Shown here piece by piece: positions 1 to 8,363 of a DNA stretch of 64,000 nucleotides. The stretch is from Leucobacter chironomi DSM 19883 (GTDB lineage: Bacteria > Actinomycetota > Actinomycetes > Actinomycetales > Microbacteriaceae). The DNA lies in assembly GCF_000421845.1 (NCBI RefSeq), contig NZ_ATXU01000007.1, positions 152,809 to 216,808 on the forward strand, given 5' to 3'. How positions within the stretch are numbered: the stretch's first letter is position 1; each line of letters begins with the position of its first letter. Position numbers and translations under genes: made by a program. The notes under the pieces are model-generated. The model was not told the origin of the DNA and made no database searches. It worked only from the letters and a program-made list of their open reading frames with translations.

Positions 1-1
1 G

Positions 2-91
2 CCGCTGATCTCGGTGCGCGCCGATCTGGTGCCGGCACGGCTGCGTCAGAACTCTGGGATCGTCGGCGCAGCCCTGCGCAGCATGGAGTAG
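2..91 (+). CDS. C-terminal end of a ROK-family sugar kinase (partial)
   Basis: Only the last 29 codons lie in the window; the gene enters from the left edge and stops at TAG 89-91. The readable tail contains VPARLRQNSGIVGAALRS, which resembles the C-terminus of ROK-family glucokinases, including actinobacterial polyphosphate glucokinases, where a conserved asparagine precedes a GxxGAA helix. Such enzymes phosphorylate glucose or related sugars in the cytoplasm. The substrate cannot be inferred from so little sequence. The call rests on this short motif only. Confidence 0.45.
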   Translation, partial: PLISVRADLVPARLRQNSGIVGAALRSME

Positions 92-103
92 CGGACCCGG
101 TTC

Positions 104-769
104 CTACTCGGCCGGTCCCTGGCCGGTGTAGAAGCCGTAGGTGGCGTCGGCGCCGCGCGCCGCCGTCTCGGGGTCCGCTCCTGCGGCCTCGTGAGCGGCG
201 CCCCACGCGTCTGCGGCGGCCCGGTAGAAGGCGCGTCCCTCGTCGGTGAACGCCCAGGCCTGGGCCTCGGCAGGCGACAGCGATGCGGATTGCGTGCCGA
301 GGTGCAGTGCGAGCCCGAGCAGGCCGCCGTCCCAGCCGACGCCGGTGGCGCCGGGGCCGAAGACGTCCCACATCTCGGCTGGCACGTCGGCGGTCTTCGC
401 GACGTGTTCGAGCTCGAAGCGAGTGCGTTCGGGGCCCTGCTCGACGAGGCGCACCGTCACCCAGGTCACGCCGCCGCCGAACTCCCAGGTGACGCGGTAC
501 TCGGCCCGGCCGTCCGCCGGCGGCGTGCACTCCAGCACCTCGCCGCCCGCGTTGCCCTCGAGCTGGTAGCGCCCGCCGAGCCGCAGCTCTCCCGAGACGG
601 GGAGGAACCACCGGGCGATCCGGTCGGCGCTGGTGGCCGCCTCCCACACGTCGTCGATGGCGGCCGGGTACTCCTGGCTGAGCGACTGCACGCGGGCGGG
701 CGCGCCGTCCATCTCCTCGTCGCGCAGTTCGCGGCTGACGGCGGTGACCTGCGAGTTCACATCGATCAT
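104..769 (-). CDS. SRPBCC / AHSA1-like domain protein
   Basis: A 221-residue protein with the START/SRPBCC (activator of Hsp90 ATPase homologue 1-like) fold: near residue 30 a YPAAIDDVWEAAT segment, then RIARWF, and beta-strand blocks rich in aromatic residues. The family forms a hydrophobic cavity that binds small ligands; bacterial members are often of unknown ligand and are commonly paired with ArsR-type regulators, as here. The ATG at 769 is chosen because an AGGAAGGAA Shine-Dalgarno lies just upstream. Its start overlaps the stop of the upstream regulator by four bases (ATGA), so the two genes are translationally coupled. The open frame continues upstream through the regulator, but that extension is an Arg-rich shadow. 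Confidence 0.85.
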   Translation of the reverse strand: MIDVNSQVTAVSRELRDEEMDGAPARVQSLSQEYPAAIDDVWEAATSADRIARWFLPVSGELRLGGRYQLEGNAGGEVLECTPPADGRAEYRVTWEFGGGVTWVTVRLVEQGPERTRFELEHVAKTADVPAEMWDVFGPGATGVGWDGGLLGLALHLGTQSASLSPAEAQAWAFTDEGRAFYRAAADAWGAAHEAAGADPETAARGADATYGFYTGQGPAE

Positions 770-1200
770 GATCGTTCCTTCCTGTCGGGGCTGCCGGCGG
801 CCGAGGAGCCGGGGCTCCTGCCGGGGGCATCGGTGGTGATGGCGGATCCGGCGTCGTCGTCGTGCTGCGCGGCGATCCGCCGTTCGCGTTTGCCGCGGGC
901 TAGCTCGGTGCCGAGCGCGGCGAAGGGGCCGCGCCAGAAGCGTTCGAACGGGCTCAGCCACTCGCTCGCCTGCTGGAGCCCCTGCGGGTCGACCGCGTAG
1001 AGCCGTCGGGCGCCGTCGGGCCGCACGGAGGCGAAGCCGTGCTCGCGCAGCACGCGGAGGTGCTGGGAGACGGCGGGCTGGGTGATGCCGAACTCCTGCG
1101 AGATCACTGCGGCGATGCTGCCCGCGCTCTCCTCGCCATCGGCGATGAGTTCGAGGATTCGCCGGCGGACGGGGTCTCCGAGGATGTCGAGCGCGTGCAT
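766..1200 (-). CDS. ArsR-family winged-helix transcriptional regulator
   Basis: A 144-residue protein whose N-terminal 90 residues form a typical ArsR winged helix: LDILGDPVRRRILELI as the first helices and ITQPAVSQHLRVLREHGF as the recognition helix region, followed by a wing (VRPDGARRLYAVD). There is no CxC metal site in the recognition helix, so it is probably not a metal sensor. It belongs to the group that controls an adjacent SRPBCC gene. ATG 1200 is used; a GTG at 1215 and a TTG at 1221 in the same frame are alternatives because the GGAGG sequence sits too close to the ATG. A 12-bp perfect palindrome lies just upstream. The tail after residue 95 is Ser/Arg/Asp-rich and probably disordered. 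Confidence 0.88.
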   Translation of the reverse strand: MHALDILGDPVRRRILELIADGEESAGSIAAVISQEFGITQPAVSQHLRVLREHGFASVRPDGARRLYAVDPQGLQQASEWLSPFERFWRGPFAALGTELARGKRERRIAAQHDDDAGSAITTDAPGRSPGSSAAGSPDRKERS

Positions 1201-1220
1201 GCCTCCATGATTCACCCGCA

Positions 1221-1232
1221 ACTTATATAAGT
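1221..1232. promoter_or_regulatory. Perfect 12-bp palindrome upstream of the arsR gene (candidate operator)
   Basis: ACTTATATAAGT is a perfect AT-rich palindrome in otherwise GC-rich DNA. It overlaps a TTGACT hexamer on the minus strand that could serve as a -35 element. ArsR-family proteins bind AT-rich inverted repeats over their own promoter, so this is the likely autoregulatory site. The palindrome is seen directly; its role is inferred. Confidence 0.55.
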
Positions 1233-1290
1233 CAAGGATGAAATATGGGGGTCGCGAGTGCCGCCCATCGAGACCGGGCGGGCGCGGCCG

Positions 1291-2238
1291 TCAGGCGTGC
1301 GCCGCGCAGGCCGCCGCCGGGTGCGCCGCGCAGGCCACGAGGCGGGACCGGCAGCTCGGATCGGTGCAGTTCGCCAGCCGGTTCGATGCGGCCCCGCACA
1401 CTTCGCAGCGTCCGAGCACCGCGGCCCCCGGAGCGAAGTCGAGAGCCTCGCGCCCGTCGAACACGGCGAGCGAGCCCTCCCACAGCCCGTCGTTGCCGAA
1501 CGCCTCGCCGTAGCGCACGATACCGCCGTCGATCTGGTAGACCTCCTCGAAGCCGCGCTCGCGCATGGCGGCGGAGAGGATCTCGCAGCGGATTCCGCCC
1601 GTGCAGTAGGTGACGACCGGGCGGTGCTTGAGATCGTCGTAGGCGCCGCTGTCGATCTGCGCGATGAAGTCGTGCGTCGTCTCGACCTCGGGCACCACGG
1701 CACCCCTGAATCGCCCGATCTCCGCCTCCCAGGCGTTGCGGCCGTCGAAGAACACCACGTCGTCGCCGCGCTCGCGCACCAGCTCGTTCACCGCGTGCGG
1801 CGAGAGATGCGTGCCGCCGCCGATCACGCCGGAGGCGTCGACCCGCAGCTCGTCCGGGATGCCGAAGGCGACGAGCTCGTCGCGCACTTTGACGCTCAGC
1901 TTGGGGAAGTCGGCGATGCGTCGCCAGGGTGCCGGGCGCGTCTTCCCGGTGAACGCCGCAGGCCGCTGCTGGGCTCCGGGCGCGGCGTCGGCGAAGCCCG
2001 TGCCCTCGCTCCACTTGGGCTCGAGTCCGGCGAAGGGCGCGTATTCGCGGGTGCGTCGCAGGTAGCGCTTGCACGCGTCGAGCTCGCCGCCCACGGTGCC
2101 GTTGATGCCGTGCGGCGAGATGATGATCCGCCCCCGCAGGCCGAGTGATTCGCAGAGCTCCCGCTGCCACAGCCGCACCGCCTCGGGGTCGGTCACCGGC
2201 GCGAAGACGTAGTACAGCAGGATCTTGGGCTCGCTCAC
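1291..2238 (-). CDS. trhO: tRNA uridine(34) hydroxylase (rhodanese-domain TrhO/YceA)
   Basis: A 315-residue protein matching TrhO: an N-terminal acylphosphatase-like part ([14 protein letters not shown] near residues 38-51), a [13 protein letters not shown] block near 111-123, and a rhodanese domain with the catalytic loop YCTGGIRCE. The cysteine at about position 212 is the sulfurtransferase-type active residue. The C-terminus carries a cysteine-rich tail (CEVC, then paired Cys spacings), typical of the family and possibly metal binding. TrhO makes 5-hydroxyuridine at the wobble position of tRNAs in an oxygen-dependent reaction. The start is GTG 2238. It stands alone on the minus strand, head to head with the decarboxylase gene. 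Confidence 0.93.
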   Translation of the reverse strand: MSEPKILLYYVFAPVTDPEAVRLWQRELCESLGLRGRIIISPHGINGTVGGELDACKRYLRRTREYAPFAGLEPKWSEGTGFADAAPGAQQRPAAFTGKTRPAPWRRIADFPKLSVKVRDELVAFGIPDELRVDASGVIGGGTHLSPHAVNELVRERGDDVVFFDGRNAWEAEIGRFRGAVVPEVETTHDFIAQIDSGAYDDLKHRPVVTYCTGGIRCEILSAAMRERGFEEVYQIDGGIVRYGEAFGNDGLWEGSLAVFDGREALDFAPGAAVLGRCEVCGAASNRLANCTDPSCRSRLVACAAHPAAACAAHA

Positions 2239-2484
2239 CCGTCCATGCTACGCGCGCCTCGCCCCGTCCCCGCCTCGCCCCTATCGCTCGGCGACGGTGA
2301 GGAGGTGGGAGATTCCGACGGTTTTCGGCGCCGTGAGATTGTCGGGTTCTCCGAAAGATGCGATGCAGGTGCGCGAGAGCGCCGGGACAGGCGCGAAGGC
2401 GGGCTCCGCTGTGCGACACTGGCCTCGGGGCAGCGCCCGCGAGCGCACGCGCCGAAGCGACCCACTCCTGAGAGGCGGAGAACG

Positions 2485-3873
2485 ATGAACCAGCCCGACC
2501 ACGCGCGCATGCACTCCGTCTCGGACGAGACCCGCGGCATCGTCGATCTGGTGCTCGACTACTCGCGGCGCCGCATTCTCGCGACCGATACGCCGCTCGA
2601 CCACGCCGTCTCACCCAAGGAGCTGCGCCGCCTGGCCGGTCCCACCATCAGCGAAGAGGGCCTGGGGAGCCGCCGAGCGCTGTCGGTGTTCGAGCATATT
2701 CTCGCTCCGGCATGCATCACCACCGACCACCCGCAGTACCTCTCGTTCATCCCCTCCGCGCCCTCGAAGGCCGCGATCGCCTTCGACCTCGTGGTCTCGG
2801 CGAGCGCGCTCTACGGCGGCTCGTGGATGGAGGGCGCGGGTGCGGTCTACGCCGAGAACGAGGTGCTGAGCTGGCTCGCTGCTGAGTTCGGGCTGCCCCA
2901 GGGAGCAGGCGGCGTCTTCGTGCAGGGCGGCACCATCGGCAACCTCTCCGCACTCGTCGCGGCCCGCGACCAGGCCCGCTCGAAGCGCGAGGCGGCGGGG
3001 GCGGCTGCGCGCCCGGAGAACGGCTGGGCGGTGGTCTGCAGCGCCGAGGCGCACTCCTCGATCAAGTCGGCGGCCCGGGTGATGGACGTCGACGTGGTGC
3101 CGGTGGCGGCCGACGCCGACGGCGTGCTGCGCGCGGGGGCGGTGCGCGAGGCCCTCGAAGCGCACGGCGACCGGGTCTTCGCGGTGGTCGCCACGGGCGG
3201 TTCGACGAACTTCGGGGTGGTCGACGACATCGCGGGGATCGCCGCTCTGAAAGACGACTTCGACTTTTGGCTGCACGTCGACGGCGCCTACGGGCTCACC
3301 GCGATGCTCTCCCCGCTCGGTCGCCCGCACTTCGCGGGCGTCGAGCGCGCCGACTCGGTGATCGTCGACCCGCACAAGTGGCTCTTCGCGCCCTACGACG
3401 TCTGCGCGCTCATCTACCGCGATCCGGAAGCCGGCCGGCAGGCGCACACCCAGCACGCCGAGTACCTCGACGTGCTCACCGAGCAGGCGCACTACGATCC
3501 CTCCGACTACTCGATCCAGCTCACCCGGCGGCCGCGCGGGCTGCCGCTCTGGTTCTCGCTCGCCACCTACGGCGCCGCGGCGTATCGGGACGCCGTCACG
3601 CACTCGATCGCGCTCGCCCGGAGCATCGCCGACGAGATCGAGCGCCGCCCGGGTCTGCGCCTGGTGCGTCAGCCGCAGCTGTCGGTGGTGGTGTTCGAGC
3701 GCGACGGCTGGGAGCGCGCCGACTACGACCAGTGGTCGGATCGTCTGCTCGACGAGCAGCGGGCCTTCGTGGTGCCGAGCTCGCATGCGGGGCGCCCCAA
3801 CACCCGCTTCGCGATCGTGAACCCGCTGACCACCTTCGAGCAGCTCACCGAGATCCTCGACACGATGGCGTGA
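2485..3873 (+). CDS. PLP-dependent group II amino-acid decarboxylase
   Basis: A 462-residue pyridoxal-phosphate enzyme of the aromatic-L-amino-acid/glutamate/diaminobutyrate decarboxylase group. The PLP lysine lies in VDPHKWLF (Lys at about 298); upstream are FVQGGTIGNLSAL (cofactor phosphate cup), CSAEAHSSIKSA and WLHVDGAYG, whose Asp contacts the pyridine nitrogen. Length and motif order are normal. The enzyme would decarboxylate an L-amino acid in the cytosol; the substrate cannot be fixed from motifs. ATG 2485 is used because it follows GGCGGAGAACG and begins the conserved N-terminus; the frame stays open further upstream. The next gene, on the same strand, has its own promoter. Confidence 0.88.
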   Translation: MNQPDHARMHSVSDETRGIVDLVLDYSRRRILATDTPLDHAVSPKELRRLAGPTISEEGLGSRRALSVFEHILAPACITTDHPQYLSFIPSAPSKAAIAFDLVVSASALYGGSWMEGAGAVYAENEVLSWLAAEFGLPQGAGGVFVQGGTIGNLSALVAARDQARSKREAAGAAARPENGWAVVCSAEAHSSIKSAARVMDVDVVPVAADADGVLRAGAVREALEAHGDRVFAVVATGGSTNFGVVDDIAGIAALKDDFDFWLHVDGAYGLTAMLSPLGRPHFAGVERADSVIVDPHKWLFAPYDVCALIYRDPEAGRQAHTQHAEYLDVLTEQAHYDPSDYSIQLTRRPRGLPLWFSLATYGAAAYRDAVTHSIALARSIADEIERRPGLRLVRQPQLSVVVFERDGWERADYDQWSDRLLDEQRAFVVPSSHAGRPNTRFAIVNPLTTFEQLTEILDTMA

Positions 3874-3892
3874 CCCCGGAGTGGCGAAGCGT

Positions 3893-3923
3893 TTGACCTT
3901 GACGTAACGTCAAGATCTAGCGT
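3893..3923 (+). promoter_or_regulatory. MerR-type promoter with a 17-bp palindromic operator
   Basis: TTGACC (3893-3898) and TAGCGT (3918-3923) are separated by 19 bases, the over-long spacer typical of MerR-controlled promoters. A perfect 17-bp palindrome, CTTGACGTAACGTCAAG, occupies 3898-3914, in the spacer where MerR proteins bind and twist DNA. It lies about 45 bases upstream of the merR-tipAS gene, so autoactivation upon ligand binding is the likely mechanism. The elements are seen; the regulation is inferred from family behaviour. Confidence 0.65.
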
Positions 3924-3968
3924 GGAGACCGAGCCGGGAGACGCCCGGCCGAATCTCCGGAGGGCAGC

Positions 3969-4799
3969 GTGGAGTACTCGATCCAGCAGATCGCCCGAGC
4001 CGCGGGCACGACCTCGCGCACCCTGCGTCACTACGACGGCATCGGGCTCGTGCGCCCGAGTCGCATCGGCGGCAACGGCTACCGCTACTACGACGACCGC
4101 GCACTCGTGCGGTTGCAGCGGGTGCTGCTGCTGCGCGAGCTCGGGCTCGGGCTCGACGCCATCGGCGAGGTGCTCGAGGCGCAGGACGCGCAGGCGCGCG
4201 GCGGGGAGCACCCCGCAGCCGCTGAGGCGCGCGTGCTGCACTCGCACCTTGATCTGCTCCTGCGGGAGCGGGGGCGGATCGACGCGCAGATCGGATCGGT
4301 CGAGCGCACGATTGCGGCGCTCGCTCGTGCTGCCGACGGCTCTCCGGGGGAGACGGATGGACAGGAGGACCTCATGTCGGAGAACATGTTCGACGGTTTC
4401 GACCACACCCGGTATCGGGAGGAGGTCGAGCGTCGCTGGGGCGCGAACGCCTACGCGAGCAGCGACCGCTGGTGGCGCAGCCTCGGCGACGCGGGCCGGG
4501 CCGAGTGGCGCGCCAGCATGGAGCAGCTGGGCCGGGACTGGATCGCGGCCGCCGAGAGCGGTGCGGATCCCGCCGCGCCCGTGGGCCAGGAGCTGGCCCG
4601 CCGCCACGTCGAGTGGCTGCGGGGCATTCCGGGCACGCCGGCGCACGGGGCCGGGGGAGACCTCGCCGGCTACGTGCTCGGCCTCGCCGAGATGTACGTG
4701 GCCGACGAGCGCTTCGCCGAGAACTACGGCGGCGCGGCGGGCGCCGGGTTCGTGCGCGACGCGCTGCGCGCCTACGCGGAGCGCGAGCTCGCCGCATAG
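3969..4799 (+). CDS. MerR-family regulator with C-terminal TipAS antibiotic-recognition domain
   Basis: A 276-residue TipAL-like protein. Residues 1-70 are a MerR DNA-binding domain (YSIQQIARAAGTTSRTLRHYD then GLVRPSR and YRYYDD). Residues 75-130 form the coiled-coil dimerisation helix (LLLRERGRIDAQI). From about residue 137 a TipAS domain follows (MFDGFDHTRYREEVERRWG, then YVLGLAEMYVADERFAENYGG). TipAS binds thiopeptide antibiotics and related ligands and turns the protein into an activator. The start is GTG 3969. Promoter architecture fits self-activation. As in Streptomyces tipA, an internal ATG at about 4374 could make a stand-alone ligand-binding domain. Confidence 0.9.
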   Translation: MEYSIQQIARAAGTTSRTLRHYDGIGLVRPSRIGGNGYRYYDDRALVRLQRVLLLRELGLGLDAIGEVLEAQDAQARGGEHPAAAEARVLHSHLDLLLRERGRIDAQIGSVERTIAALARAADGSPGETDGQEDLMSENMFDGFDHTRYREEVERRWGANAYASSDRWWRSLGDAGRAEWRASMEQLGRDWIAAAESGADPAAPVGQELARRHVEWLRGIPGTPAHGAGGDLAGYVLGLAEMYVADERFAENYGGAAGAGFVRDALRAYAERELAA

Positions 4800-4830
4800 T
4801 CGGCCCCGCGCCGGAGCGCGCGGTGCCGGC

Positions 4831-5649
4831 TCAGGCGCCGGTGCTGCTCGGCGCGGTGCGCGCCACCTCTTCGACGCGCGCGTCCTCGGCGGCGCGCGCG
4901 TCGTCGATGCGCTGCTGCTGCTCGGGCGTGCGCGCGAGCGGCGGCACGACCTCGTGCTGGTCGTTCACGATCACCACGTCGTGGTCGACGTGGTCGACCA
5001 TCGCGTGCACGGCGTCGATGAAGTCGCGGCGGCGGATCGCGTCGAGCACGCGCGCGTGGTCGCGCTCCATCTCGGCGCCCGTGGCCACGTTGGCGAGACG
5101 TCCGCGGTGCTCGGGCGTGCGCAGCTGATCGTTGATGCCGGCGTAGAGCGAGGCGAGCAGCCGGTTCTTGGCCGAGTCGAAGACGAGGCGGTGGAACTTG
5201 CTGTCGAAGGCCGAGTTGTCGGAGCCGGCGGCGAGGCCGAGCACGGGGCAGCGGGTGCAGCCCACCTCTTCAGCGGCGGCCTGCTCCAGCGCGGCGACGT
5301 CTTCATCGGTGCGGTGCAGCGCGGCCTGCTGCGCGGCCTCGATCTCGAGCGCGCGGCGGTAGCTGAGGATCTCCTCGAGCGTGAAATCGTTGAGGAACTC
5401 GTTCAGCAGCGTGCTCGTGGGCGCCGAGGATCGCACGAAGGTGCCGCGGCCGGGCAGCGTTTCGAGCATGCCCATGCTGGCGAGCGATCGCACCGCCTCG
5501 CGCACCGTGGAGCGGCCGACGCCGGTCTGCTCGGAGAGCTCGGGCTCGATCGGGATCCGGGTGCCCACAGGCCACTCGCCGGTCGTGATCTTGCGCCGCA
5601 GGTAGGCGAGTGTGGCACGGGCCCGTTCGGAACCTGTGGTGCTTGCCAT
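4831..5649 (-). CDS. FadR-subfamily GntR transcriptional regulator
   Basis: A 272-residue protein with an N-terminal GntR winged helix at about residues 12-75 (YLRRKITTGEW, PIEPELSEQTGVGRSTVREAVRSLASMGML, PGRGTFV) and a helical FCD ligand-binding domain (SYRRALEIEAAQQAA, FHRLVFDSAKNRLLA, HARVLDAIRRRD). FadR-type regulators sense organic acids, fatty acyl-CoA or amino acids. The C-terminal 40 residues are polar and Glu/Arg-rich, longer than in most relatives. The gene is convergent with the MerR gene and divergent from the PEBP gene, and no metabolic operon is attached, so the regulon is not evident. ATG 5649 is the clear start. Confidence 0.9.
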   Translation of the reverse strand: MASTTGSERARATLAYLRRKITTGEWPVGTRIPIEPELSEQTGVGRSTVREAVRSLASMGMLETLPGRGTFVRSSAPTSTLLNEFLNDFTLEEILSYRRALEIEAAQQAALHRTDEDVAALEQAAAEEVGCTRCPVLGLAAGSDNSAFDSKFHRLVFDSAKNRLLASLYAGINDQLRTPEHRGRLANVATGAEMERDHARVLDAIRRRDFIDAVHAMVDHVDHDVVIVNDQHEVVPPLARTPEQQQRIDDARAAEDARVEEVARTAPSSTGA

Positions 5650-5680
5650 GCCTCGCCTCGCTTCGCCGCAGTGGATCCAT

Positions 5681-5699
5681 CTGGTCCCGGCCCAGTATA
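5681..5699 (-). promoter_or_regulatory. Candidate gntR promoter -10 and overlapping operator
   Basis: On the minus strand TATACT (5699-5694) is a good -10 about 45 bases upstream of the gntR start. An imperfect palindrome, CTGGTCCCGGCCCAG (5681-5695), begins at its downstream edge, a position suited to autorepression. No good -35 is visible. Treat the operator as a suggestion. Confidence 0.35.
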
Positions 5700-5845
5700 T
5701 CCGCGCGGGGGCGACGGGGGCTGCGCAGCCGTGGGATCCGGCCTAGGCTGGGGAAGATCCGGTTCGGCCGGTCGCAGCGAAGCGCACGCGGTGCCGCGCT
5801 GGGCGCATCGGGCGCCCGAAGAAGCTACCGAGGAAGGCTGAAGCG

Positions 5846-6403
5846 ATGACGCAGAGGAATCCGAGTCGAGGCGCGATCGATCCGTACGCCGGCATGCGAG
5901 AGGTGCCCGGCTTCACGCTGACGAGCGCCGATATCCAGGACGGTGAACCGCTGCCGGCGGAGCTGTACGCCGAGCCGGCGGGCGGGTCGAACCGCTCGCC
6001 GCAGTTGAGCTGGTCGGGATTCCCCGCCGAGACCCGCAGTTTCGCCGTGACCTGCTTCGATCCCGACGCCCCCACGGGCTCCGGCTTCTGGCACTGGGCG
6101 GTCGCGAACATCCCGGGGAGCGTTACGGAGCTGGCGGCGGGCGCCGGTTCGCCGGGCAGCGCACTGCTGCCGGCGGCGGCGCTCACGATGCCCAACGAGC
6201 AGCGGCAGCCGGCGTTCACGGGCGCCGCGCCGCCCGCCGGCACGGGCGTGCACCACTACTGGTTCGTGGTGCACGCGCTCGACGTCGAGCACATCGACGT
6301 CGACCCGCAGGCAACCCCCGCGGTCATGGGTTTCATGATGCGCGACGCGGTCATCGCGCGCGCGGTCATCGTCGCGACGGGGGAGTACGGGCAGGCGGCC
6401 TGA
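5846..6403 (+). CDS. YbhB/YbcL-family phosphatidylethanolamine-binding-like protein (PEBP/RKIP fold)
   Basis: A 185-residue protein with PEBP motifs: the ligand-site segment CFDPDAPTGSGFWHW and, later, GVHHYWFVVHALDV. Bacterial family members are cytoplasmic or periplasmic and bind anionic groups; cellular roles are poorly defined. No signal peptide is present here, so it is probably cytoplasmic. Length is typical. ATG 5846 follows GGAAGGCTGAAG. It appears monocistronic, with the gntR gene divergent upstream and the ABC ATPase in its own unit downstream. Confidence 0.9.
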   Translation: MTQRNPSRGAIDPYAGMREVPGFTLTSADIQDGEPLPAELYAEPAGGSNRSPQLSWSGFPAETRSFAVTCFDPDAPTGSGFWHWAVANIPGSVTELAAGAGSPGSALLPAAALTMPNEQRQPAFTGAAPPAGTGVHHYWFVVHALDVEHIDVDPQATPAVMGFMMRDAVIARAVIVATGEYGQAA

Positions 6404-6556
6404 TCGCCGGGCAGGCGCGGCGCTTCGCGATCCGCCCCGCCTTGGCAAGAAGGGGGTGTTCTGCCACACTGGCAGCGTCGGCCACCGCGCCGACGACTTC
6501 GATTTCACAACGGATCGTCCGGCACGTACCTGCCGGTGGAACGAGAGGAAACCTCA

Positions 6557-7666
6557 ATGGCGAGAGTCGTGTACGACGACGTGACCCTGCAGTACCCGGG
6601 AACCGAACGGCCCGCGGTCACGCATCTGAATCTGGACATCGAGGACGGCGAGTTCCTCGTGCTCGTGGGCCCATCCGGCTGCGGCAAGTCGACCGCCCTG
6701 CGCATGCTCGCGGGTCTCGAGGAGGTCACCGACGGCCGCATCCTCATCGATGAGCAGGACGTGACGCAGGTCTCCCCGAAGGATCGCGACATCGCGATGG
6801 TGTTCCAGAACTACGCGCTGTACCCGCACATGTCGGTGGCGGAGAACATGGGCTTCGCGCTGAAGATCGCGGGCGTCTCCAAGGAGGAGCGGCGCAAGCG
6901 GGTCGAGGAGGTCGCCGAGCAGCTCGACCTGACCGAATACCTCGACCGCAAGCCGAAGGCGCTCTCGGGCGGTCAGCGGCAGCGCGTGGCGATGGGCCGT
7001 GCGATCGTGCGAGCCCCGAAGGTCTTCCTGATGGACGAGCCCCTGTCGAACCTCGACGCGAAGCTGCGCGTGCAGACGCGCTCGCGCATCGCGACGCTGC
7101 AGCGCCGGCTCGCCCTCACGACGGTGTACGTGACGCACGATCAGACCGAGGCGCTGACGATGGGGGATCGCATCGCGGTGATGAAGCTCGGCGTGCTGCA
7201 GCAGGTGGGTTCGCCGCGCGAACTGCTCGACCACCCGGTCAACACCTTCGTGGCGGGCTTCATCGGCAGCCCGGCGATGAACCTGTTCGCCGCCGAGGTG
7301 GATGAGCGCGGACTCGTGCTGGGCGGCGCCGTGCTGCCCGTGGCGGACGGCGTGCGGGCCCGGATCCGCGACGGCCGGGTGACCGTCGGCGTGCGACCCG
7401 AGGATCTGGTGGTCGGCGGCGCCGGCGATCCGGGGATCCCCGTGAAGACGACGCTGATCGAGGAGCTCGGGGCCGATGGCTACCTGTTCGGCGACGCGGA
7501 GATCGCGGGCGAGCGCGTGGCCCTGGTGGTGCGAGTCGACGGTCGCGAGCACGCCGAACCCGGCGACCTCATCACGGTCTCTCCGCAGCCCGACCGGGTG
7601 CACCTCTTCGACTTCGAGAGCGGCGAGCGCATCGGCACCCTGCACGAGACCCGCGAGGCGGCGTAG
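6557..7666 (+). CDS. Orphan carbohydrate ABC-transporter ATPase (UgpC/MsmX/MsiK type)
   Basis: A 369-residue ATPase with Walker A GPSGCGKST, Q-loop NYALYPHMSV, signature LSGGQRQRVAMGRA, Walker B VFLMDEPLSNLDAKLR, and a C-terminal OB-like regulatory domain (VGVRPEDL) typical of the MalK/UgpC class. Transporter permeases and a binding protein are absent nearby. Such stand-alone ATPases (MsiK in Streptomyces, MsmX in Bacillus) energise several sugar importers whose genes lie elsewhere. ATG 6557 is preferred because GAGAGGAAA lies seven bases upstream. A candidate promoter, TTGGCA near 6442, precedes it by about 100 bases. Confidence 0.92.
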   Translation: MARVVYDDVTLQYPGTERPAVTHLNLDIEDGEFLVLVGPSGCGKSTALRMLAGLEEVTDGRILIDEQDVTQVSPKDRDIAMVFQNYALYPHMSVAENMGFALKIAGVSKEERRKRVEEVAEQLDLTEYLDRKPKALSGGQRQRVAMGRAIVRAPKVFLMDEPLSNLDAKLRVQTRSRIATLQRRLALTTVYVTHDQTEALTMGDRIAVMKLGVLQQVGSPRELLDHPVNTFVAGFIGSPAMNLFAAEVDERGLVLGGAVLPVADGVRARIRDGRVTVGVRPEDLVVGGAGDPGIPVKTTLIEELGADGYLFGDAEIAGERVALVVRVDGREHAEPGDLITVSPQPDRVHLFDFESGERIGTLHETREAA

Positions 7667-7701
7667 GCCGCGCCCGGGTCATCGGCCCCCGGGCCGCCGG
7701 T

Positions 7702-8205
7702 TCATCTCTCGCGAGCGGGCTCGGCGGCCCGGGCGGCTTCGCCCGCGGCGGTCTGCACGAGGGGGAGCGTGCGCCCCTCGAAGTGAGTGCCGAGGGCGAG
7801 CCGCGACGACACGCGGGCCACTCCCGGCGTGTGCGAGATGAGGTCGAGCACGCGCTGCAGGTCCTGCGTGGAGCGGGCGACGACCGAGGTGATCATGTCG
7901 GTCTCGCCGGTCGCCGTGTGCAGGTCGAGCAGCTCGGGGATCTTCGCCAGTCCCTCGGCGACCTTCTGGTGCCCCACCGACTGGTGGATGAGCAGCGAGC
8001 AGAACGCGCGGATCGGGTAGCCGAGGGCGGCCGGGTCGATGTGCGGCGCCATCGAGGGGATCACGCCCGTGCGGCGCAGGCGGTCGAGGCGGCCCTGCGC
8101 GGTGGCGCGGGCCACGCCGAGCCGTCTGGCGCACTCGACCACCGAGATCCCGGCCTCCTCGCTGATGAGCGTGATGAGTCGCGCGTCGAGCTGGTCGATG
8201 CTCAT
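7702..8205 (-). CDS. Lrp/AsnC-family transcriptional regulator
   Basis: A 167-residue protein with an AsnC-type HTH (DQLDARLITLISEEAGISVVECARRLG then ARATAQGRLDRLRRTGVI) and an RAM ligand-binding domain (GETDMITSVVARSTQDLQRVLDLI). These regulators sense amino acids and control transport and metabolism genes. It is divergent from an aromatic-type aminotransferase gene and precedes, across that gene, two amino-acid-type ABC cassettes; an aromatic amino acid is therefore a reasonable effector, by inference. ATG 8205 has AAGGAGG at optimal spacing. The C-terminal 20 residues are Ala/Glu/Arg-rich. Confidence 0.92.
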   Translation of the reverse strand: MSIDQLDARLITLISEEAGISVVECARRLGVARATAQGRLDRLRRTGVIPSMAPHIDPAALGYPIRAFCSLLIHQSVGHQKVAEGLAKIPELLDLHTATGETDMITSVVARSTQDLQRVLDLISHTPGVARVSSRLALGTHFEGRTLPLVQTAAGEAARAAEPARER

Positions 8206-8224
8206 GCATCCTCCTTGATGTGGG

Positions 8225-8254
8225 CAATCTGTATAGCTGAATCGTAACTCAGCT
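8225..8254. promoter_or_regulatory. lrp-aminotransferase divergent control region: inverted repeat and shared 13-mer
   Basis: CAATCTGTATAGC (8225-8237) overlaps the left arm of an inverted repeat, AGCTGA-N8-TCAGCT (8235-8254). A one-mismatch copy of the 13-mer, CAATCTGCATAGC, lies at 9519-9531 upstream of the first ABC cassette. This is the expected position for Lrp/AsnC binding. Binding itself is inferred. Confidence 0.45.
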
Positions 8255-8363
8255 GTACGCTGTGAACATACTGCCGGGGCAATGCTGCGCCGATTGACCG
8301 GTTCCGTGCTCGCTCTCTAGAGTGGCGGCCGTGCAACCGCCCATCGAGCAGAGAGCGTCGAAG

